DNA of 64,000 nucleotides from Anthoceros angustus (lineage: Eukaryota; Streptophyta; Anthocerotopsida; Anthocerotales; Anthocerotaceae), in contig VJWM01000068.1 in assembly GCA_010909165.1 (NCBI GenBank), positions 682,001 through 746,000 on the forward strand. The letters run 5' to 3'. The first letter of the stretch is position 1. Each line of letters opens with the position of its first letter. Made by a program: the position numbers and the translations under genes. This document shows positions 55,571-64,000 of this stretch, piece after piece. The notes under the pieces were generated by a model. The model was not told the DNA's origin, did not search any database, and saw only the letters and a program-made list of their open reading frames with translations.

Positions 55571-56707
55571 TCATCCCTTCCCACCGACCCTTGTCTTGGG
55601 TCGGTTTGGCTTCCTCCTTCCGCTCCCCCTTCAAGGCCGCCGCCTATCTTCCGGCGGGTTGCGGCGGACTTACCACAGGATTCGTTGTATTGGCGTCTGC
55701 TCCTCGATGCTCTTCTCCCCCGCTACCGTCGTCTCCAAACAGGGCCACTAGAGTCCCGTGCTGTCCCCATGCCCTTCATCCCTTGAGCCTTCCAGTCTCT
55801 ATTTGAAGCTGGGAGGAGGTCTTAATGTCTTGGAGCTCGGCGTGGTAATAGGCAAAGTCTAAATCAACTTGTCAATTGCCTCTTCCACGTGTGCGGGCAC
55901 CGATACTCCCTTCGCCATAGGTGTTAGGAGGTGGGCGTCTTTGCCCGGCTTGTTGGACCACCTCCGGGTTTGACGGTGGAGGAGTATCACGCGAGGCTAC
56001 AAGGCGCCTCGGTCCTCTCCACCGCTTTGCTCCGCTGCTCGGCTCCGTCGTTTCCGCTCCGCTGCTAGCTTACCCGGCCATAGCGCAGCGCTCCTTCCGC
56101 CTTTCTCTTTGGACCCCTTCTTTTACTGCGTCCGGTGCTCTCTCCTCCGTTCATTACGGCGTTAACTCCGCCATCTCCCTCTCAGCGGTCGGGCAACTCG
56201 CATGCGGGCTTGAGTCCTTCTCCATTTCGGCGTCCTGCTCCTGTTCCATCGCCTTACTTCCTCCGTCCATCGCTGGAGCTTCTCTCGTTCGTGATCCGCG
56301 ATCACGCCTGCATTACCATTCCTCTCAATGGTAACTTGGGCTGCGACTCGAGTCTCCTTGCGGTCTTCCATCTCCTGCGCTCCACCTCGGGGCCAGGAGA
56401 TCCTCCATCTCCTGCGGTCTTCCATCTCCCCGCGGCGCTCCACCTCACGGGCAGGAGATCCTCCATCTCCTTGCCGCGTGCTTCCTCCTCCTCGGCATGG
56501 GCCGTGCACTCGCCGCCTCCTGCTCCCCGTGTTGGCAGCTATCCTGTCTCCCTCCACCGGTTCCGATCACGCCGATAGTGATCACGGTCGATCTTAGCGG
56601 CCGCCTCCCTTCACTGACCGCCCATTTGGCCTTGGTCCAGTCGGCCGCCAGTCACGAGCCTTCTCGCTTGCCTCGCCTCCTCGCCTCCTGCTCCTCCTTC
56701 CGCCCGT

Positions 56708-59617
56708 GCTTGGGCCTCCACAGCCACACCAGGTGAAGGAATTTAGTCGATCCTGTCGGATGGACGGACTTCCTCTCGGCCTCCTGTTTCCCTTCCTCGA
56801 TCGGCCGAGCTTGCCTCCTGCCTCTGCCACCTCCAAGCCTCTGGAGGAGCACCATCGCCTCGGGTGGCTTCTACCTCACAGGTCTTCTCGGCCGTCCCGA
56901 GACCCCAAAGCATACCGTCCATGGCCGGTAGCTAGGACTGTTTCTTCCACGGCCGCCAGTGAGACCCCACAAAGTCCGGATAGCGGGTCACAATGTTGCG
57001 CTCTACCGGGTTCCATGGCTCCCGGACCTCCATACCATGATCCGGAGTAAGTCCGGGCCGGGTTCTCGGACCTAATCGGGCCCTTAGGTCACAGTCTTGA
57101 GCTTCTCCTCCTTAGCCCTCTTGGCATGATTTCCCTTTTGCCCTCTTCGTCACAGGGCTCGGAGGTGAGGGGTCCGGAGCTAGCCCTTTTGCCCCTTCAC
57201 AGCCGGAGGCAGGACTTCAGTGCCCTGTCCTCCTTGGCGGTGTCCCTTCGCCTCCTTACGCCTCTTGACCTCTTGCCTCCGTGGGCGGTGAAAGCGCACC
57301 GTCGAGTGCTGCGTTGTGTGTGCGCCTCTTCGGTTCCTGGTCCTGGGCTCAGTGACTGATTCTTTGTGCCTCACCCAACTCCGCTCCGTGCTCCATCCCC
57401 TCTCGTTGATTGCTCCGAGGCACGGAGAAGGAAGCGGATTTCTTCCCATACTTCCTGGGTGGTGAGGGGTTCGTTCAGATGGGTCAGGAATCCCTCGATC
57501 GTCCTCCTCCGGGTCCGTTTGGCCTTAGGGGGCCCCTTGCCTGCAGCTCGCCGGCGGGGCCTCCTCGCCTCTGTGCGCTACTCCCTCCGCTGCGGTCTTC
57601 CGCCCGTGCTTGGGCCTCACTGCCAGTGCTCACCCGGTGAAGGAATTTAGTCCGGTCTGTCGGATGGACGGACTTCCCTCTCGGCCTCCTGCGTTTCCCT
57701 TCCTCGATGCGGCCGAGCTTGCCTCCTCCTTGCCTCGGGGCCCCTCCAGCACTCACGGAGGAGCACCATCGCCTCGGGTGGCTTCTACTCCGGTCTTCTC
57801 GGTCCCGAGACCCCAAAGCATACCGTCCATGGCGGTAGGAACCGTGTTTCTTCCAGCCGCCAGTGAGACCCCACAAAGTAGTGGGAGGCGGGCATTTCAG
57901 TCCGAGGACCTCCATACCATGATCCGGAGTAAGTCGGTGGGTTCTCGGACCTAATCGGGACCCTTAGGTCACAGTCTTGAGCTCGAGCTTCACCCTCCTT
58001 AGCCCTCTTGGCCGCCCTTCCTATTTGCCCTCTTCGTCACAGGGCTCGGAGGTGAGGGGTCAGGAGCTAGCCCTTTTGCCCCTTCACAGCCGGAGGCAGG
58101 ACCCGGCTCGGAGTGCTGCTGCCGGTGACCTCCTGCTCCTTGGCGGTGTCCCTTCGCCTCCTTACGCCTCTTGACCTCTTGCCACTCAGGTGGGTAAGAA
58201 CCTGAGCACCGTCACAGTCTTTGCGTTGGTAAAAAGTCTTGCGCCTCTTGTTCCAGTCCGAGGCTCGTGAGCTGCGTTCTTGTTGCTGGGGGCGCAACCG
58301 CCAACTCAGCTCCGTCGTTCCCTCCTGCTGCGTTGATTGCTCCGAGGAGGCACTGTGAGAAGGGAAGGGGATTTCTTCCCATACTTCCACAGGTGGTGAG
58401 GGGTCCGTTCGAGACGTATGGAGTCAGGAATCCCTCGATCGTCCTCCTCCGGGTCCGTTTGGCCTTAGTCGGCCCCACCTCGGGCGCCCTTGCACGCTCC
58501 CTTCGGCCTCCGGCCCTTTGGCGCCGCTCGATCTCTCCTCCTTCAGGGCTCAAATGTCCCCATACATGGATCGGGTATGGGGAACCCATGAAGGGCTTCT
58601 CGCTCCTCGGCTTGGGCCTCACTGCCAGTGCTCACCCGGTGAAGGAATTTAGTCCGGTCTGTCGGATGGACGGACTTCCCTCTCGGCCTCCTGCGTTTCC
58701 CTTCCTCGATGCGGCCGAGCTTGCCTCCTCCTTGCCTCGGGGCCCCTCCAGCACTCACGGAGGAGCACCATCGCCTCGGGTGGCTTCTACCTCCGGGTCT
58801 TCTCGGTCCCGAGACCCCAAAGCATACCGTCCATGGCGGTAGGAACCGTGTTTCTTCCAGCCGCCAGTGAGACCCCACAAAGTAGTGGGAGGCGGGCATT
58901 TCAGTCCGAGGACCTCCATACCATGATCCGGAGTAAGTCGGTGGGTTCTCGGACCTAATCGGGACCCTTAGGTCACAGTCTTGAGCTCGAGCTTCACCCT
59001 CCTTAGCCCTCTTGGCCGCCCTTCCTATTTGCCCTCTTCGTCACAGGGCTCGGAGGTGAGGGGTCAGGAGCTAGCCCTTTTGCCCCTTCACAGCCGGAGG
59101 CAGGACCCGGCTCGGAGTGCTGCTGCCGGTGACCTCCTGCTCCTTGGCGGCGTCCCTTCGCCTCCTTACGCCTCTTGACCTCTTGCCACTCAGGTGGGTA
59201 AGAACCTGAGCACCGTCACAGTCTTTGCGTTGGTAAAAAGTCTTGCGCCTCTTGTTCCAGTCCGAGGCTCGTGAGCTGCGTTCTTGTTGCTGGGGGCGCA
59301 ACCGCCAACTCAGCTCCGTCGTTCCCTCCTGCTGCGTTGATTGCTCCGAGGAGGCACTGTGAGAAGGGAAGGGGATTTCTTCCCATACTTCCACAGGTGG
59401 TGAGGGGTCCGTTCGAGACGTATGGAGTCAGGAATCCCTCGATCGTCCTCCTCCGGGTCCGTTTGGCCTTAGTCGGCCCCACCTCGGGCGCCCTTGCACG
59501 CTCCCTTCGGCCTCCGGCCCTTTGGCGCCGCTCGATCTCTCCCTCCCGGGGCTCGAAATGTCCCCATACATGGATCGGGTATGGGGATAGTCAGATGGCG
59601 AGGGCTTCTCGCTCCTC
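56708..59617. repeat. three tandem units of about 0.9-1.0 kb
   Basis: 'gcttgggcctc' followed by 'gtgaaggaatttagt' starts units at 56708, 57608 and 58610, and a partial fourth at about 59618. Units 2 and 3 are nearly identical (offset about 1003). Unit 1 is about 100 bp shorter and differs by many small insertions. Shared landmarks are 'ggatggacggacttcc', 'ccataccatgatccggagta', 'cacagggctcggaggtgagg' and 'gaatccctcgatcgtcctcc'. Confidence 0.9.
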
Positions 59618-60580
59618 GGCTTCGGGCCTCTGGTGAACAGGCGAAGATAATCCTTCCCGGTCCCGCCTCTTTCCCATGATATGCGAGGGAACAGGCAAAT
59701 TATCAGGGTGATCCACCTTGGTGAGCAGTTCCAATGGACAATAATCCGGCTAAAGCCCTTACTTGTCGTGAGTTATATCAACCGGCCATTGGTTGTCCTG
59801 CGTTCGAGCCTCGGCCATGGCTGGCCCTATCTTTCCCTTCGCCTTGAGGGGCTCTGGGACTACGCCCCCATCTTCCTCCTTTGGGCGGTTGTAGGCCGCC
59901 CTCAGGACCTCCAAGGTCCATCGCCTAGGATCCTCCCGGAGGTTCTTGGACCGAACCTCCTTGTTGGCCGCCGCCAACATCTTCCGGGCGAACTCCCGGA
60001 CCAGAGTGACACTGTCAAACGTCCAGACAGCCTGGAACACATCTAAGTGCCACTCCTCGACTAATTCCCCCGCTTCCTCCGGCCCAGCCCAAAGTCGGAT
60101 AGCGGGTCACAATGTTGCGCTCTACCGGGTTCCATGGCTCCCGGACCTCCAGCCTTTTGGGTGCCATCGCCTTCTTCTCCCTCGTTCTTTGTGGCTGGCG
60201 GCGAGTCGGCCAGCACGATCGCCCTCTTCGCGTTGTTGCTCCAACCGACGGTGAGCGCGCTCGAAGATGCTGGCGCTCAAAGAGATAGCGCCAGAGGCCG
60301 GGTTGCGGGCGCAAGGCTGCGGTGTCTCGAGGTTGCGCGAAATGACCTCCTCGTCGGCACTGCCGTTGGAATGGCAGGCGAAGGCGCCTCTTCCACATCC
60401 ATAGCGCGATGCATGGCTTACTCGACCTTCCGCCTTTCGCCTGCGCGCCCGCGCGTACTGCGGCCTTCGCGCGATCCGCGGGCGTGAATACTGCCTGGCG
60501 GCAAGGCTCGGTCGACTGCTGCATGCCCGACCCCACTCGGGGCCGTCCACGTGGCGCCGCTTAGTCGCCTCACGACTCAA

Positions 60581-61600
60581 CTTCTAAGTTACTTTCCTGG
60601 CGTACTTATCTGTTTTGCCGGGTGGGGTCCGGACTTATCCTGCTACAAGTCGGGGCTATATGTGTGCGTTGCCCACTCCGGTCGGAGTACACTCCGAGTC
60701 CAGGTGGCGCCATCCGTGCTTATTCCTCCTTTTCCGCCTTATTTTACTATTCCAACCTACCAAAAACAAACCCCACTTAATTCCTACCCCAAGGGAAGTC
60801 CATAGTCCTGACTCCCTTTTCTACTTATGTGGTATTTTATAAGAGTTTTGGAGGAGTTATTTTTACAACAGCAAGTACAAAGGAGGCTTCGAGGACACTT
60901 CTTCACCTGCGATAGGGAGGCCTTTTCATATTCTTAGCTTTGTATCTTTTATTTTTCAGCCGTGTTGGTTATTGGGCCATGCATAATCTGCGTCACATTG
61001 TATTTTCTCATTATTTGAAGTCTTCTTGTATCTTTGTGGTAGGTTTCAATGAAGAAGCTTGTAGTGGTTGTTGGTAGGTTTCATCTACGTAACTATGAAA
61101 AGTTAGTTTTCACTTGCAGTATTAAAATACTAATTGGTGTTGATGAAGAGTGGTGTTAAATCATACTTTTGGGTTAGTGTGTCTACTCGTTTTGACAAGA
61201 AATCAAAACCCAATAAGTTAATGTTTCAAAGAAGGTCGGTGTCTGCGTATGAAGGAGGTGAGCAAGGTCATCATCCATTTGATGTCCTTTCTTCCCTCAT
61301 CCTATGAAAGCTATTTCCTCTTCTCCATGTTCAAGTGCAAGGAATTGTACAATCGCCCTTGAAGGTTGAGCTTAGGCATCCTCGTGAGGGCAACGTACTC
61401 TTATTTTCGGTACAAAGGAGGACATCTATTTTTAAGTCGTATATATGTGTTTTGATATAACAAAAACTTACCACTAAAAACAAGAAAGTAAGAGAAGTGA
61501 AGTAAAATTTTACAACACACCATTTTACTATCAGTCTAACACAAATATTTAAAAAAAAAAAAGCACACTTCGAACGCGAAACACTTTTGCTTTGAAAATT
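60581..61600. other. intergenic
   Basis: The sequence passes from GC-rich to AT-rich near 60750. No gene recognised. Confidence 0.35.
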
Positions 61601-61602
61601 TA

Positions 61603-62206
61603 TTAAGTTGCTACTTCTACATGCCTGCTTAACAACTTAATATATGAATCTTTTAGCTGAGATCTACTAGTTATTATTGACATCATTTTCAATCGAACTA
61701 AAACCCTTGCGGCCACGTTGGTGCTCATTTGATCTCGATCGTTGTGACCAAGCTTTAGCAAAAGAAGACCTTCCACAACTTCTTTCTCTAGCTCGGATAG
61801 AAAGGTCTCATTCCGGGTCCAATTGGGCCACAAGCTTCCTCACTCTGTGTTTTGAACTTGTACTGCGAAAATTGATTGATGCATTGTCAAATGCGCTTAC
61901 ATATTTTTATTGCATCTTATTAACGTCTACCAACACAATGCAAATACTAAGATGTTACGCCATGCTAGTAGATATTGGGAGTGGCGATATATCATTGTGA
62001 GAAGAATCATTCCGACTTCTTCTTTTGTTTGGTACCTTAGAGTGTAATCCAAACCCTTCAAACCCACGATGCATATACTTGCATTTAAGGCTACAATAAG
62101 TCTTCACGCTTTTGCATCCGCCCGATCCAATACCATAGTGACTTGTATTTCGTTGGTGCTTGCAAAATCTTGTAACTTGGGAGGCAGAGCATGTGGTCCT
62201 TTTCAT
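61603..62206 (-). CDS. unidentified reverse-strand ORFs
   Basis: 61603-61833 encodes NWTRNETFLSELEKEVVEGL followed by a basic C-terminus. 61955-62206 encodes a Cys- and His-containing basic peptide. The first resembles the start of an SANT/Myb-like trihelix domain (NW...E...L), but the match is weak. They may be exons of one gene or a transposon remnant. Confidence 0.25.
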
Positions 62207-63260
62207 TGCATTTGAAGGAGTAATATCCTCGATGGAGATAGGCGATGAAAGACTACGAATCTCTGAAGTCCAAACACCATAGCGTCGATTAACTTTTGAA
62301 TAGTCAAAACCTCATGCCCGCATGTGAATCATAGAACATTGAATGCAAAATGGTGCACCCAGCATTCAATACAAAATTTATTGCACCACACTTCTCCATG
62401 TGAGGATGCAGCGTGCACTTCACATGATACTCATGCTCAAGAAAATGGGTAACCAATCAGCTGGCGTAAATAAACAGCTTGTGTTCCCGGTCTTGGGTGC
62501 ATCTCTTCCAACAAATAGCTACAAGTTGTAACAAATGAACATTAATAATTTCAAATATAATCACATAATTTAGTTTTAACATAATTCTCAAATCATTCAA
62601 TGTTAAATCCATCTATATTAGAAACAAAATAGAAGTAAAATAATATAACACACCTTTTATCTTTGGGTCTAAAACTAACCTTAAAAAATAGAATTGACTT
62701 GATGTACTTACTTCGATTGATAACACACCAAAAATCTCAAAATGGAATAAACAGATGGATCTCTTTCCACACATATATAGAGTTAAACATGCATAATGTA
62801 TCGATAATAAACTTTTAAGCTCGAATAGTCTTTGTGAGAATTTCACTCTACATATAATTAAAGTGTAAAATGTAATATTTTATATATTTTATAATGAATT
62901 AAATATGCAGAGATGGAAGTCTCGTCTACACTAGGGTGACGGGGAATAACCCTCTAGTGGGGAGCAACCCTCTAGAGGGAGGGCCCAGCCAAGGGAGTAG
63001 GCCCCTCAATGTCTACTCTCAAGCTACCCTACTAGAAATCCTTGTCCATGTTACACTTTTGTTAAGATTGGACCCTGGATGTTACACTTATTGCAATTTT
63101 GGGTCTATATAGCACTTATTCAGCCCCTTGTTACAAGAGGTTTGGAATATCGAGGATATTACTCCTTCAAATGCAATGAAGAGGACCACATGCTCTGTTT
63201 CCTAAGATACAAGATTTTACAAGCACCAACATAGTCGACCATGACAATTCCCACACCACA
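62120..63260. repeat. inverted repeat, arms of about 85-110 bp, spacer about 930 bp
   Basis: 62120-62238 read in reverse ('tcgaggatattactccttca', 'gcaatgaa', 'ggaccacatgctctg', 'acaagatttt', 'caagcaccaac') matches 63149-63260 forward with a few changes. The arms could be ends or duplicated exons of a mobile element. Confidence 0.7.
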
Positions 63261-63320
63261 ATGATTTGGACCCTGGATGTTACACTTATGTTGCAATTTT
63301 AGGTCCATATTACAATGAGG
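63065..63320. repeat. direct repeat pair of about 45 bp
   Basis: 'ttggaccctggatgttacac' followed by 'ttgcaattttgggtc' at about 63069-63111 recurs at about 63268-63316 with small changes. Confidence 0.75.
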
Positions 63321-64000
63321 TTTAAGGTTTTTCCCTTTGCGGATCGGTCTTTGGGATGGAGTGCGTATCTTGAGTCACTTTAATTATAATTTTGAGCCTA
63401 CTTGAAACTTTGGAGCATGCTTGCGGGCATAGGGCATGTCCGTGTCACTCACGGGCTCAGCCTTATCCCTCACTTTTGGAGGAGGAGGAGGAGGAGTCTT
63501 TGTCCATCATGTTATTTACCCCCATTTTATTAGTGTTTGGTAAGACTAAGGGATAGAATGACTACATGGTGTGTGCGAATAAGTTAAATAAATTGAAATC
63601 AAAGAAAGTGCAGTTATGAGGATGGAGTGAGATGAGAGAGATAGACTCATGTTACGTCATGTTGCAATAATGGTGTGGGAAAAATTATTTAACCCATGTA
63701 TAGGTGACTTGGGTAACTTTATTCAATACAACAAGATAGGATTCTCTAGAACTAAATGATATGAAATTGCGAAAATTGGGTTGGAGACTATATTAAATAA
63801 GTAGAGATAGGGTGAGCCCATATACCATAAGACACCTAACCCCAGTGGCCGACTTACTCAAATCGAGACTTTGAGGTCGGTTTAGAAACTCGACAAAAAT
63901 ATGGGACCCCAATGAATTAAGCATGCCATAGAGTTAGATCCGCTTTACATTCCGCACCTCTAGATCTACAAAGCGAAAAGATTGGACCATAACAACATTT
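63321..64000. other. intergenic, no gene recognised
   Basis: AT-rich, includes a short (GGA)n tract at about 63478-63495. No gene, RNA or repeat end could be supported. Confidence 0.35.

Larger units (their letters stand above)
55108..60580 (-). pseudogene. degenerate GC-rich reverse-strand gene, possibly retroelement gag-like
   Basis: Protein-like reverse-strand pieces are scattered through this GC-rich block: FARKMLAAANKEVRSKNLRE with RRWTLEVLRAAYN (59759-60040), NPVERNIVTRYP (about 60100), RRRTIEGFLT with EVWEEI and LRASEQSTR (about 57400, 58400 and 59400), and NAGVIADHEREKLQRWTEEV (about 56280). 55108-55584 encodes a Pro/Arg/Glu-rich repeat (PEVRTPE.RPD). Frames shift often. Composition and repetition suggest a gag-like retroelement protein, but no protease, RT or zinc knuckle was seen. 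The function is uncertain. Confidence 0.35.

Noticed and set aside
1-64000. CRISPR array, operon structure or prophage
   Set aside because: Repeats lack regular unique spacers; genes have introns and eukaryotic families, so prokaryotic features are not expected.

Overview
The window looks like nuclear DNA of a seed-free vascular plant, most likely a fern. The reasons are many PLS-type pentatricopeptide (PPR) gene fragments with the 'MYAKCGS..DA' and 'VTFVCLL.ACA' style, a plant receptor kinase family with a short GT-AG intron, a CIPK-type kinase, and Ty1/copia, PIF/Harbinger, CACTA and pogo/Tigger-like transposon remains. The fern assignment is an inference from protein style. There is no bacterial, organellar or viral gene organisation.

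Layout. 1-5770: PPR fragments on both strands around an AT-rich block with a low-confidence reverse-strand gene and short tandem repeats. 5770-46850: a tandem duplication with a period of about 20.2 kb. Three related receptor-like kinase (RLK) genes flank and separate two copies of one spacer: RLK1 (5836-8305), spacer A (8306-24060), RLK2 (24061-28326), spacer B (28327-44336), RLK3 (44337-46848). RLK1 and RLK3 have intact frames across one intron. RLK2 starts with the upstream flank of RLK3, ends with the downstream flank of RLK1, and alternates between RLK1 and RLK3 sequence with a reiterated ectodomain module. It is broken by frameshifts.

Each spacer holds, in order: a small ORF, a CACTA-like end, reverse-strand hypothetical ORFs, a GC-rich minisatellite, a dead PIF/Harbinger transposase, an unidentified ORF, a PPR pseudogene, the C-terminal part of a glutamine-dependent NAD+ synthetase, a CIPK-like kinase whose 3' end is interrupted by a Tigger-like element, a second NAD+ synthetase fragment, a reverse-strand chimera of RLK juxtamembrane sequence and a PPR E domain, a short retroposon, an AT-rich stretch and the N-terminal half of a CACTA TNP2 transposase. 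The CIPK-like frame is open in copy B (37514-38494) and shifted in copy A. The two spacers differ mostly by short indels, often in homopolymers, so sequencing or assembly error must be considered.

46850-64000: a PPR C-terminal remnant, tandemly repeated retroposon tails, a Ty1/copia integrase fragment abutting a CACTA-like non-autonomous element, another PPR pseudogene, then a GC-rich block (about 55-60.6 kb) that looks like a degenerate retroelement gag-like region on the reverse strand and contains three tandem units of about 1 kb. The last 3.4 kb is AT-rich with an inverted repeat and no convincing gene.

The genes expected to be functional are RLK1, RLK3 and possibly the copy-B CIPK-like kinase. 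The RLKs combine a ricin-B-like segment, a DUF642-like domain, one membrane span and an RD-type kinase, which suggests cell-wall or glycan sensing (inference). No CRISPR array, rRNA gene or convincing tRNA gene was seen.
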